Of a stretch of 64,000 nucleotides of DNA, positions 48,183 through 57,513 are shown piece after piece. Below the pieces are notes generated by a model that did not search any database, was not told where the DNA came from, and worked only from the letters and a program-made list of their open reading frames with translations. The position numbers were made by a program, and so were the translations under genes. The stretch comes from Salipaludibacillus keqinensis (GTDB lineage: Bacteria > Bacillota > Bacilli > Bacillales > Salisediminibacteriaceae). Each line of letters opens with the position of its first letter. Within the stretch, counting starts at the first letter, position 1. Location of the stretch: NCBI RefSeq assembly GCF_003226325.1, contig NZ_PDOD01000003.1, positions 434,001 through 498,000 on the forward strand. Reading direction: 5' to 3'.

Positions 48183-50705
48183 ATGTTAGGTTTATTAAGA
48201 AAAGTCATTGGAGATACGGATGCAAGGCACCTAAAAAAATTAACGAAAACGATTGATGAAATTGAAGCACAAGGAGAAGAGATAAAAAAACTTAGTGATG
48301 ATGGTCTCCGACAAAAGACAGAAGAGTTCAAACAGCGTTATCAGGACGGAGAGAAACTTGAAGACCTTTTACCGGAAGCTTTTGCTGTTGTGCGTGAAGG
48401 GGCAACCCGTTCACTTGGAATGACTCATTACCGAGTTCAGCTACTTGGTGGGGTTGTTCTCCACCGCGGAGATATTTCTGAAATGAAAACGGGGGAAGGT
48501 AAAACATTAGTAGCCACCCTTGCAGTTTATTTAAACGCCTTGACTGGAAAAGGTGTTCATGTCGTAACGGTCAACGAATACCTTGCTAAGCGTGACGCGG
48601 AAGAAATGGGGAAACTCTATACATTTTTAGGCTTGACTGTAGGGTTGAATTTAAGCGGAATGTCAAAAGAATCCAAGCGCGAAGCCTATTTAGCAGATGT
48701 GACATATTGTACGAATAATGAATTAGGCTTTGATTATTTGCGTGACAACATGGTGACGTATAAAGATCAAATGGTTCAACGACCATTGCATTATGCCATT
48801 GTCGATGAGGTAGACTCTATCCTAATTGATGAAGCAAGAACGCCGTTAATTATTTCTGGTTCTGCTCAAAGGACAACGGATCTATACTCTGCCGCCAATT
48901 CTTTTGTACGTATGTTAAACGATGAGGAAGATTACACGTATGACGAAAAAGCTAAGAATGTCCAATTAACAGATGATGGAGTAAGTAAAGCAGAGCGCAC
49001 ATTTAATATAGATAACTTATTTGATTCTGAACACGTACAACTTAACCATAATATTAACCAGGCTTTAAAAGCTCATAAAGTCATGATTCGTGACGAGGAT
49101 TACGTTGTAGATGATGGAGAAGTAGCCATTGTCGATCAGTTTACGGGACGACTCATGAAAGGTAGACGCTACAGTGACGGTCTTCATCAAGCCATTGAAG
49201 CGAAAGAAGGCTTGGAAATCAAGCGAGAAAGCATGACTCTTGCTTCTATTACATTCCAGAACTACTTCCGTATGTATGAAAAGCTTGCAGGAATGACCGG
49301 GACAGCGAAAACGGAGGAAGAAGAATTCCGAAACATTTATAATATGAATGTTTACTCCGTCCCGACAAACGAGCCGATTGTCCGTGATGACAAAGCTGAT
49401 CTAGTTTATAAAACGATGGACGGAAAGTATAAAGCCATCGTGGAAGAGATCGAAGAACTTTATAAAAAAGGGCAACCTGTTCTAGTAGGAACTGTTAGTG
49501 TGGATACTTCTGAACTGATTGCCACGAAGTTAAAGCGGAAAAAAATTCCTCACAACGTGTTAAATGCTAAAAACCACGAACGTGAGGCTGAAATCATTGA
49601 GAACGCCGGCCAACCTAAAGCTGTCACAATTGCCACAAACATGGCAGGTCGCGGTACAGATATTAAATTAGGACAAGGAGTACAAGATTTAGGCGGTTTG
49701 TTTGTACTCGGAACGGAACGACATGAAAGTCGCCGGATTGATAACCAGCTAAGAGGTCGTTCAGGTCGTCAAGGGGACCCAGGCCGATCCCGGTTTTATT
49801 TATCATTAGAAGATACGCTGATGCGTCGTTTTGGCTCAGAAAACATGAGTAAAATGATGGAGAGAATGGGTATGGAAGAAGACCAGCCAATTGAAAGTAA
49901 GTTAGTTTCTCGTGCAGTCGAACAAGCACAAAAGCGAGTCGAAGGAAATAACTTTGATGCTCGTAAACAACTTCTCCAATATGACGATGTGATGAGAGAA
50001 CAACGTGACGTCATCTATGAACAGCGAATGGAAGTCCTTGAATCCGAAAATCTTCGTCCTGTTGTAGAGAAGATGCTTGAATCAACTGTGGAAAGAAACG
50101 TCGCGTTATATACACCAGCGGAGGACGTGCCTGAAGACTGGAATCTTCAAGGGATCGTTGATTACGTGAACGCAACGGTGCTTAATGAGCAAGAATTAAC
50201 GTTAAGTGAACTTAACGGACTTGAACCTGAAGAAATGACCGAGTTAATTACTGAGAAAGTGGAAGCTGAGTATAATCAGCGCGAAGAAAACTTCACTTCA
50301 GAAACGATGAGGGAATTCGAACGAGTCATCTTGCTTCGGACAGTAGACACGAAATGGACAAGTCATATCGATCAGATGGATCAGTTAAGACAAGGAATCC
50401 ACTTGAGAGCGTATGGTCAAAACGATCCATTACGTGAATACAAATTTGAAGGCTTTGAAATGTTTGAAGAGATGATTGCTAGTATTGAAGAGGAAGTGTC
50501 ACGTTACATCATGAAAGCGCAGATTCAGTCTAATTTAGAACGGAAACAAGTGGCTGAAGGCAAAGCTGTGCACCGAAGTGCAAACGACACAAGCCAAGAA
50601 AAAAAGGTGAAAACACCGTTCCGTAAAGGTGAAACGATCGGTAGAAACGATCCATGTCCTTGCGGATCGGGTAAGAAATATAAGCAGTGTCATGGCGTAG
50701 AATAA
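48183..50705 (+). CDS. secA: Preprotein translocase ATPase SecA
   Basis: An 840-residue SecA, the normal length. Motor motifs: [20 protein letters not shown] (Walker A), [20 protein letters not shown] (Walker B), [17 protein letters not shown], and the [20 protein letters not shown] arginine-finger region. The C-terminus has the zinc-binding [19 protein letters not shown] that contacts the membrane and chaperones. ATG 48183 follows AAGGGAG; an ATG at 48135 lacks a site. It drives export of the many secreted enzymes in this window. Terminator at 50719-50757. Confidence 0.98.
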   Translation: MLGLLRKVIGDTDARHLKKLTKTIDEIEAQGEEIKKLSDDGLRQKTEEFKQRYQDGEKLEDLLPEAFAVVREGATRSLGMTHYRVQLLGGVVLHRGDISEMKTGEGKTLVATLAVYLNALTGKGVHVVTVNEYLAKRDAEEMGKLYTFLGLTVGLNLSGMSKESKREAYLADVTYCTNNELGFDYLRDNMVTYKDQMVQRPLHYAIVDEVDSILIDEARTPLIISGSAQRTTDLYSAANSFVRMLNDEEDYTYDEKAKNVQLTDDGVSKAERTFNIDNLFDSEHVQLNHNINQALKAHKVMIRDEDYVVDDGEVAIVDQFTGRLMKGRRYSDGLHQAIEAKEGLEIKRESMTLASITFQNYFRMYEKLAGMTGTAKTEEEEFRNIYNMNVYSVPTNEPIVRDDKADLVYKTMDGKYKAIVEEIEELYKKGQPVLVGTVSVDTSELIATKLKRKKIPHNVLNAKNHEREAEIIENAGQPKAVTIATNMAGRGTDIKLGQGVQDLGGLFVLGTERHESRRIDNQLRGRSGRQGDPGRSRFYLSLEDTLMRRFGSENMSKMMERMGMEEDQPIESKLVSRAVEQAQKRVEGNNFDARKQLLQYDDVMREQRDVIYEQRMEVLESENLRPVVEKMLESTVERNVALYTPAEDVPEDWNLQGIVDYVNATVLNEQELTLSELNGLEPEEMTELITEKVEAEYNQREENFTSETMREFERVILLRTVDTKWTSHIDQMDQLRQGIHLRAYGQNDPLREYKFEGFEMFEEMIASIEEEVSRYIMKAQIQSNLERKQVAEGKAVHRSANDTSQEKKVKTPFRKGETIGRNDPCPCGSGKKYKQCHGVE

Positions 50706-50718
50706 AAGGAATGCTTAA

Positions 50719-50757
50719 GGAAGGTGCTTTTAATAGAAGCACCTTTCCCCTTTTTAT
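50719..50757 (+). terminator. Terminator after secA
   Basis: GGAAGGTGCTT-TTAATAG-AAGCACCTTTCC followed by CCTTTTT. Confidence 0.85.
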
Positions 50758-50889
50758 AGCTGAAGGGAAAACGAAGTCTTTCATATGCAGAGAAAAAGAA
50801 GGCATCTCCCCCATAACTAGTAGATGTCATAACGAAATATTCAACGTTTTATTTTAAGGTAGCCCAAATCAACGAAGAGGTGAATTGTC

Positions 50890-51991
50890 ATGGAAATGTC
50901 AGAAATGAATCATGAACTTACAAATATGGCTAAAAAATTAGCGGACTTCAGGGGGTCTCTTTGACTTAGAAGAAAAAGAGACTCGGATTGCTGAATTAGA
51001 AGATGAAATGTCTGATCCATCCTTTTGGGAAAATCAAGAACAAGCACAAAAAGTCATCTCCGAAAACAATGGTTTAAAAGCTATGGCTGATACGTATCGA
51101 CAGTTAGAAGCTTCGCTAGAAGACTTGGAAGTTTCTTATGAATTAGTCAAAGAAGAAAACGATGCTGACTTAGTGAAAGAATTAAACTCTGGAATAAAAG
51201 ACCTTGTAAACAAGCTAAATGACTTTGAATTGCAGCTGTTATTAAGTGAGCCTTATGATCAAAACAATGCCATCTTGGAATTGCATCCGGGAGCGGGAGG
51301 AACAGAGTCACAAGACTGGGCGGCCATGTTACTAAGAATGTATACTCGTTGGGCAGAATCTAAGAATTTCAAGGTTGAAACGACGGATTATTTGCCGGGA
51401 GACGAAGCTGGAGTGAAAAGTGTTACCTTGTTTATCCAAGGACATAATGCTTATGGATATTTAAAAGCAGAAAAAGGCGTTCACCGTCTTGTACGCATTT
51501 CACCGTTTGACTCGTCTGGTCGCCGTCATACTTCCTTCGCTTCGTGTGATGTTATGCCTGAGTTGGATGATGCAGTAGAGATTACGGTTTCACCAGATGA
51601 ACTCCGAATTGATACTTTTCGTTCGAGTGGAGCAGGAGGACAGCATGTCAACACGACGGATTCAGCCGTTCGGATGACGCATTTGCCAACGAATACCGTT
51701 GTAAGTTGTCAATCAGAACGTTCCCAAATCAAGAACCGAGAAAAAGCCATGAAAATGTTGAAAGCGAAGTTGTTCCAACAAGAAATGGATCGACAGCGTC
51801 AAGAAGCTTTAGAAGTCCGTGGCGAACAAGCGGAAATTGGCTGGGGAAGTCAGATTAGGTCTTATGTGTTCCATCCCTACAACATGGTAAAGGATCATCG
51901 CACAGACATGGAAACAGGAAATACTCAGGCGGTCATGGATGGAGAATTAGCTCCATTCATTGATGCTTATTTACGATCTCAAATTGATTAA
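50890..51991 (+). CDS. prfB: Peptide chain release factor 2 with programmed +1 frameshift
   Basis: A 366-residue RF2 made by frameshifting. ATG 50890 (site GAGGTGA) reads [20 protein letters not shown] then RGSL to TGA at 50962-50964. An AGGGGG internal Shine-Dalgarno (50950-50955) and the slippery CTT-TGA-C then push the ribosome +1, so the base at 50962 is skipped and reading resumes DLEEKETR to 51991. Low RF2 makes the UGA slow to terminate and raises frameshifting, an autoregulatory loop. Later motifs: [15 protein letters not shown] (stop-codon recognition) and [14 protein letters not shown] (GGQ, peptide release). A pipeline starting at 51008 would lose the first 39 residues. Confidence 0.98.
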
Positions 51992-52232
51992 TGATCGTTA
52001 AAATTCGGGACAGTAAATCAATATAGAGGGTGAAGGGAGCGGTCTGGTGACTGCTCCTTTTTCCTTATTCATTTTAATAATACATCACGTTAATGTAGTG
52101 CATCAAAACCATAGTAAAGCGTTACTCTGAGTGCGTTTACAGTGGGAATGAGCGGTGATATACTACGAAAGGATTTATAAGGAAGATCAGACACAAATAC
52201 TTCTTACATACTTAGCAGAAATTCAGGTGATA

Positions 52233-53135
52233 ATGATGATGATGAAAAAAATTCAACGCAAAAGAGACCTAGAACCACTAACTCCAGTACAGCGAACCTT
52301 ATTTGAATTCGCCCATGTATTTTTTGGGTCAGCACTCGTTGCGATCTCGTTTAATATTTTCCTTCTGCCCAATCAAATTGCATCGGGAGGAGTCGCTGGG
52401 ATCTCAACCATTGTTTACAGTATTTCGGCCATGGAACCAGCCTACACTCAGTGGGCATTAAATATACCGCTATTTGTAGCTGGCGTCCTGTTGTTAGGAG
52501 GAAGTATATCAGGAAGTGTTCTTTACGGATCGAAAACGTTAGCAGGAACGTTGTTTCTTCCATTTATAGTCTTTCTAACGAGAGACTTGGAACCAGCTAC
52601 GTTTGATCCTCTCCTTGCTGCAATATTTGGGGGGATTGGTGTAGGGCTTGGATTAGGGATCGTTTTCAGATCTTATTCCTCAACTGGTGGGACAGATTTA
52701 GCAGCACAAATTATTAATAAGTACACAGGGTTATCTTTAGGTGTCTGTGTATTTATTATGGATGGATTAGTCGTGGCTTCCTCTGCGGCTGTTTTCGGTT
52801 TTGAATATGCTTTATACGCTTTAATTGGTTTATTTACAACAGGTAAAACCATCGATTTGGTCCAAGTAGGTTTTGGTTACTCAAAAATGGTGATTATTAT
52901 TTCCCAATATGATGAAGAAGTAAAGCAAGGACTTTTAACGAAAGTGGATCGAGGCGTAACGAAATTATCAGGGTACGGGGGCTACACGAACCACGAAAGA
53001 CCTGTGCTCATGTGTGTCGTCGGTAGGAATGAAGTGACGAGACTGAAGCGAATTGTTCAAACAATTGACCCGTCGGCTTTTGTCATAGTGAGCAACGCGT
53101 CTGAAGTTTTAGGTGAGGGTTTCAAAAAGAAATAA
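52233..53135 (+). CDS. YitT-family membrane protein (YvjA-like)
   Basis: A protein of about 300 residues with five or six membrane helices (FNIFLLPNQIASGGVAGIST, GGTDLAAQIINKYTGLSLG) and a C-terminal DUF2179 cytosolic domain (TKVDRGVTKLSGYGGYTNHE). The YitT family is of unknown function; YvjA occupies the same neighbourhood in B. subtilis. Four consecutive ATG codons at 52233-52244 follow AGGTGA (52225-52230), so the true start is one of these; an upstream GTG at 52155 would add 26 poorly conserved residues. Monocistronic. Confidence 0.88.
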   Translation: MMMMKKIQRKRDLEPLTPVQRTLFEFAHVFFGSALVAISFNIFLLPNQIASGGVAGISTIVYSISAMEPAYTQWALNIPLFVAGVLLLGGSISGSVLYGSKTLAGTLFLPFIVFLTRDLEPATFDPLLAAIFGGIGVGLGLGIVFRSYSSTGGTDLAAQIINKYTGLSLGVCVFIMDGLVVASSAAVFGFEYALYALIGLFTTGKTIDLVQVGFGYSKMVIIISQYDEEVKQGLLTKVDRGVTKLSGYGGYTNHERPVLMCVVGRNEVTRLKRIVQTIDPSAFVIVSNASEVLGEGFKKK

Positions 53136-53205
53136 ATAGGTTATAATGTAATACAGGGAGATATGAAAATCTTACCAAACAATTTCAGTTTGAGGAGGGG
53201 AAAAA

Positions 53206-53559
53206 ATGAAGAAATTTCTAGGTTTAATGTTGGGGGCTGTATTAGTTCTCGGTGCATGCGGAGGGAATGATGGCAACAATGAAGAGCCAGCTCCGGAAAA
53301 CAACGGGAACAATGCAGAAGAGACAAACAATGCTGCGGGCGATGATACATATGATCTCGCAAACGGCGAAGATATTTACGTTGGTAATTGTGCATCCTGT
53401 CACGGTGGAGATCTTGAGGGAGCATCAGGACCAGCTCTAGAAGGATACTCGCATGATGAAATTCTTGCGGCTATTGAGGAAGGTCCTGGAGGAATGCCGG
53501 CAGATCTAGCGACTGGTCAAGATGCAGAGGACGTTGCAGCTTGGATTACAGAACAATAA
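53206..53559 (+). CDS. cccB: Cytochrome c-551 lipoprotein
   Basis: A 117-residue small membrane-anchored c-type cytochrome. Lipobox LGACGG with Cys18 to be lipidated, an Asn/Glu-rich linker (21-45), then a cytochrome domain with haem attachment CASCH (Cys62, Cys65, His66) and the sixth ligand Met97 in GGMPADL. It carries electrons on the outer face of the membrane towards a cytochrome oxidase. The start is ATG 53206 after GAGGAGGGG. The position between prfB and ftsE matches the B. subtilis gene order. Confidence 0.95.
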   Translation: MKKFLGLMLGAVLVLGACGGNDGNNEEPAPENNGNNAEETNNAAGDDTYDLANGEDIYVGNCASCHGGDLEGASGPALEGYSHDEILAAIEEGPGGMPADLATGQDAEDVAAWITEQ

Positions 53560-53571
53560 TTGGAAATAATC

Positions 53572-53608
53572 AAGAGTTTCTAAGCACTGCTTAGAGGCTC
53601 TTTTTTTG
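53572..53608 (+). terminator. Terminator after cccB
   Basis: AAGAGTTTCTAAGCA-CTG-CTTAGAGGCTCTT with seven T. Confidence 0.85.
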
Positions 53609-53860
53609 TTATGTCACTGCAATCAATTGAAATCAAACTGTAAAAAACTTTAACTTTTCTTGTCGATTATTGATGATATAATGTTTAAGTGGGGAAGGGT
53701 GTTCTGGTTACTAAACTTAGTTGTGGTTTTTTTGAATAAAATGGAAAAAATCATACGCTTTTATATATTTGTTATTTATTTTGAGGCTACATTTAAATGA
53801 TTTGTGGCCTATAATCATGTCAAAACACCTAGATAGACTATAAGTGAGGAAGTGATAGGG

Positions 53861-54547
53861 TTGATTCAAATGCAGGATGTCTGGAAGACTTATCCAAATG
53901 GTGTCATGGCTGTTAACGGCATTTCCATTTACATTAAAAAGGGAGAATTCGTTTATGTGGTAGGTCCAAGTGGAGCTGGGAAGTCCACGTTCATAAAGAT
54001 GATGTATCGTGAAGAAAAACCTACCCGTGGTGAGATTTCAATTGATGGAAAAAGTTTATCGTCCACAAAAGAAAAACATATTCCGTTTTTACGAAGGAAG
54101 ATCGGTGTTGTCTTCCAAGATTTCAAACTTTTACCTAGTTTATCTGTTTTCGAGAATGTCGCATTTGCTATGGAAGTCATTGAAGAAAGTAAAGCAAACA
54201 TTCGGAAGAGAGTCATGAATGTATTGGATATTGTACGTTTGAAGAACAAAGCAAGATTCCTGCCTCATGAACTATCCGGAGGAGAACAACAACGTGTGGC
54301 TATTGCCAGAGCGATTGTTAACAATCCAGCTGTTTTGATTGCTGATGAACCTACAGGAAATCTTGATCCAGAAACTTCTTGGGAAATTATGCATATTCTC
54401 GAGGAAATCAATGATCGTGGAACAACGATTGTCATGGCCACTCATAACCGTGACATTGTAGACAGTATGAGAAAGCGCCTTATTGCCATTGAAGGCGGAC
54501 GAATCTCCCGAGATGAAATAAGGGGGACATACAGTTATGAAAGCTAG
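53861..54547 (+). CDS. ftsE: Cell-division ABC ATPase FtsE
   Basis: A 228-residue ATPase: Walker A GPSGAGKST, Q-loop FQDFKLLP, signature LSGGEQQR, Walker B VLIADEPTGNLD, switch His in ATHNRD. With FtsX it forms the membrane complex that turns on cell-wall hydrolases at the growth zone or septum. TTG 53861 gives the conserved MIQMQDVWKTYPNGV start; GTG 53852 is inside the ribosome site and ATG 53870 would be too short. It overlaps ftsX by 11 bases, indicating translational coupling. Confidence 0.96.
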   Translation: MIQMQDVWKTYPNGVMAVNGISIYIKKGEFVYVVGPSGAGKSTFIKMMYREEKPTRGEISIDGKSLSSTKEKHIPFLRRKIGVVFQDFKLLPSLSVFENVAFAMEVIEESKANIRKRVMNVLDIVRLKNKARFLPHELSGGEQQRVAIARAIVNNPAVLIADEPTGNLDPETSWEIMHILEEINDRGTTIVMATHNRDIVDSMRKRLIAIEGGRISRDEIRGTYSYES

Positions 54548-55430
54548 AACGATGGGGCGACACATGAAAGAAGGAAGCAAGAACATTGTCCGAAATGGAT
54601 GGATGACGTTTGCTTCTGTTAGTGCTGTCACCGTTACTTTGTTAGTTGTTGGCGCATTCCTCTTATTGATTATGAACTTAAACCATTTTGCAAATTCCCT
54701 TGAAGATGATGTTGAGATTAGAGTGTTCGTTGATCTAACCGCTTCAGAAGAAGAGCAGGATGATTTAAGAAATGACCTACAAGATCTTCCGGATATTCAA
54801 TCTGTTGATTACATACCGAAAGACGAGGGACTTGAAGCATTTATTGATAGTTTAGGAGAACAAGGAGATTATTTCGAGAGTCTTCGAGATGAGAATCCAT
54901 TGAATGACACATTTGTCGTTCGTGCAGATGATCCACAGGAAACAGAGCTGATTGCTGTGGAAATTGAAGAACTGGATCATGTCGAAGGAGTCGAATACGG
55001 AAGAGATATTTTCGACCAACTTTTCTCAGCCACTGATTTTGTGAGAATTGTAGGGATTGTTCTTATTGCCGGATTATTGTTCACAGCGATCTTTCTAATT
55101 GCTAATACAATTAAGTTGACAATACATGCTAGAAGAACAGAAATTCAAATTATGAAGCTAGTAGGAGCGACAAACTCCTTTATTCGCTGGCCATTTTTCA
55201 TTGAAGGGCTGTTACTAGGAACATTCGGAGCTATTATTCCAGTCAGTGTGCTGGCATATGGGTATCACCGTTTTTATGAGACGATTGGCGAAAACACTGG
55301 ATTGGATTTCTTTGAGTTTTTACCTACCTATCCTTTAATCATTCAAACAGCCATATTACTACTAGGAATCGGAGCAATTGTCGGAGTTTGGGGAAGCGTG
55401 ATGAGTGTCAGGAAATTCTTGAAAGTCTAA
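54537..55430 (+). CDS. ftsX: Cell-division ABC permease FtsX
   Basis: A 297-residue permease with four membrane helices: N-terminal cytosolic helix, TM1 (about 22-45), a large external loop (about 46-170) that contacts the hydrolase, then three C-terminal TMs (ADFVRIVGIVL-like region, HARRTEIQIMKLVGATNSFI coupling segment). ATG 54537 lies inside ftsE. The external loop would engage the coiled coil of the next gene product, the M23 enzyme. Confidence 0.96.
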   Translation: MKARTMGRHMKEGSKNIVRNGWMTFASVSAVTVTLLVVGAFLLLIMNLNHFANSLEDDVEIRVFVDLTASEEEQDDLRNDLQDLPDIQSVDYIPKDEGLEAFIDSLGEQGDYFESLRDENPLNDTFVVRADDPQETELIAVEIEELDHVEGVEYGRDIFDQLFSATDFVRIVGIVLIAGLLFTAIFLIANTIKLTIHARRTEIQIMKLVGATNSFIRWPFFIEGLLLGTFGAIIPVSVLAYGYHRFYETIGENTGLDFFEFLPTYPLIIQTAILLLGIGAIVGVWGSVMSVRKFLKV

Positions 55431-55507
55431 GTAGCTTTTCCTTTTCATTTCTCATTAGCTATTTCCCAGGGAATATCATAGTATTTGTCGAAAAGAGGAG
55501 GGTCTAG

Positions 55508-57025
55508 ATGGCTCAAAGAGTAACCTTCATGTTTTTAGCTTTACTTTTGATTTCTACCACTTTCATAGAATTTTTTAACACTTCTCATGTCTCTGCCAAT
55601 GAAGGCGAAGAATTAGAAGAACAAATAGATTCTTATCAGGAAGAGCAGCAGAAAAAAGAAGAAGAAGCTGATAAAACGGAAGAAGAATTAGAAGAAATTG
55701 AACGTGAAATCAGTGAGGTTGAAGCTGAGATTCGTCAGTTAGACGAAGATATGGCTGACACTAACCAACAAGTTAATGAAAAAGAAACTGAAATCGAAGA
55801 GACGACAAGCCGTATTGAACAATTACGCGAAGATATAGAAGAGCTAGAAGAACGAATTGCTGAACGGGACGAGCTATTAAAAGAGCGGGTCAAATCTATG
55901 TATCAAAGCGGTGGATCTGTTAATTACATCGATGTTATTTTGGGTGCCCAGAGCTTTGGTGATTTACTTGAGAGAGTTTCAGCATTGCATTCGATTGCAG
56001 ATCAAGACCGAAGCATTCTTGAAGATCACATTGAAGATATGGAAGCTTTAGAAAATGCGACGCAATCTCTTGAAAATGAGTTAGCAAGTTTAGAAGATCA
56101 ACTGCAAGAGTTAGAGACTCTTCAAGCAAAATTAGCAGAACAACTTGATCAAAAAGATGAGTTAGTGGAAGAACTTCAAGGAAGAGGATATGTTCTTGAG
56201 GAAAACCTCATGTCTATCGATGAAGAGCAGTCCTTATTGCAAGCACAAGAAGAAGCAGCAAAACAAGAGTTAGCTGCGTGGGAAGAGGAACAACGAAGGT
56301 TAGAAGAAGAAAGAAAAAAACGTGAAGAAGAAGAGCGTCGTCAGCGTGAAGCTGAGCGGAAGGCACAAGAAGAAGCTGAACGTCAAGCGGAGCAAGAGGC
56401 TGAAGAAGAGGCTGAACGGCAAGCGCAGCAAGAAGCTGAGGAAGAAGCAGAGCGTCAAGCACAGCAGGAAGCAGAAGCTGAGGAAGCTGAAGAAGAAGCA
56501 AATCAATCCAACTCATCAAACAATTCTTCCTCTTCAGGGAACAGTTCATCCTCAAATGAATCAAGTTCCTCATCAAATGCTAGTTCTAGTCAGGCCTCAA
56601 GTGGTGGTGGATCAGCGACATTCCATCGACCATCTGACGGAAGAGTCACTTCAGGTTTCGATAGGAATCGAGTTCATCCTGTCTATGGAACAACTCGCCC
56701 CCACGTGGGAATCGATTTTGGGAGTGGCAACGGCCTAGGGATTTATGCTGCTGAGTCAGGAACAGTTGCTTCGGCTGGATGGATGAACGGCTTTGGAAAT
56801 ACGATATTGATTACTCATGTAGTAGACGGAAAAACATATTCTACACTCTATGCTCATTTAGCATCTATGGATGTCTCGGCGGGAGATAGAGTAAGTAGAG
56901 GTGAAACGATTGCCACGATGGGTACCACGGGTGTATCAACCGGAGTTCATCTTCATTTTGAAGTTCACCCTGGCGGATATGCAGGTCGATCTTCAGCTGT
57001 AAATCCTTCACCTTATTTACCTTAA
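55508..57025 (+). CDS. Murein hydrolase with coiled coil and M23 peptidase domain (PcsB/EnvC-like)
   Basis: A 505-residue exported protein: signal peptide (1-32), a long coiled coil (about 35-340) including the PcsB-type segment KSMYQSGGSVNYIDVILGAQ, a Glu/Ala/Gln repeat stretch (units of about 12 residues around 295-335), a Ser/Asn linker, then an M23 domain (about 385-505) with zinc ligands in RPHVGIDFGS and HLHFEVHP. Adjacent to ftsEX, it is the likely effector switched on by FtsX. B. subtilis FtsEX activates CwlO, which has an NlpC/P60 domain instead. ATG 55508 follows AGAGGAGGG. Confidence 0.9.
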   Translation: MAQRVTFMFLALLLISTTFIEFFNTSHVSANEGEELEEQIDSYQEEQQKKEEEADKTEEELEEIEREISEVEAEIRQLDEDMADTNQQVNEKETEIEETTSRIEQLREDIEELEERIAERDELLKERVKSMYQSGGSVNYIDVILGAQSFGDLLERVSALHSIADQDRSILEDHIEDMEALENATQSLENELASLEDQLQELETLQAKLAEQLDQKDELVEELQGRGYVLEENLMSIDEEQSLLQAQEEAAKQELAAWEEEQRRLEEERKKREEEERRQREAERKAQEEAERQAEQEAEEEAERQAQQEAEEEAERQAQQEAEAEEAEEEANQSNSSNNSSSSGNSSSSNESSSSSNASSSQASSGGGSATFHRPSDGRVTSGFDRNRVHPVYGTTRPHVGIDFGSGNGLGIYAAESGTVASAGWMNGFGNTILITHVVDGKTYSTLYAHLASMDVSAGDRVSRGETIATMGTTGVSTGVHLHFEVHPGGYAGRSSAVNPSPYLP

Positions 57026-57048
57026 TAGTTGTCATACATGAATAAAGA

Positions 57049-57087
57049 AGAGTGTCCAGTTAAATCCTAAGCTGGACCTCTTTTTTT
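57049..57087 (+). terminator. Terminator after the M23 hydrolase gene
   Basis: AGAGTGTCCAG ... GCTGGACCTCT with seven T. Confidence 0.82.
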
Positions 57088-57513
57088 ATCTGTCTGAAAA
57101 TAGAACAGTAGGTTAGCTTGTTTTTACATCATATGAGAAGAAAGGTCATCGCTCCCGAAGGAATAGGACTAAAAGGGGGAATTTATTTGGCAGTTTCCTC
57201 AAGGATTACCTTTATAATGTTTCATCAAAATTGATCCCAAAAATTGAAACAAGATTTCCTGTATGCTAGTTATAATTTGGTCAAGATTATATATAATATA
57301 AGTTAAACAGCGCATTCAAATGAAATTTCGAGTATTCTCTTTCCTTTGATTGGTGTCAGGAAACTTTGACGAGTCGCCTCCCGCTAAATTCTAATGTGAA
57401 TACTTTTAAATCATTCCTTATCTCTGTTATGATAGGGATAAATATCATGAGAACCGCTAATTTATTATTGCATGCTTCGGAATGCAGATAAAGGAACAGA
57501 ATGGGGTGGAAAG
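57088..57513. other. Region upstream of ctpB
   Basis: About 425 bases without a clear gene. A 15-codon frame after AAAGGGGG (TTG 57189, MAVSSRITFIMFHQN) is too short to call. GGTGTCAGGAAAC (57352-57364) resembles the GTGCCTGAC repeat family. A sporulation promoter would be expected for ctpB, but I cannot assign one with confidence. Confidence 0.4.

Noticed and set aside
56214-56576. Leucine-rich minus-strand frames opposite the M23 hydrolase gene
   Set aside because: Antisense shadow of a Glu/Ala/Gln low-complexity coding stretch.
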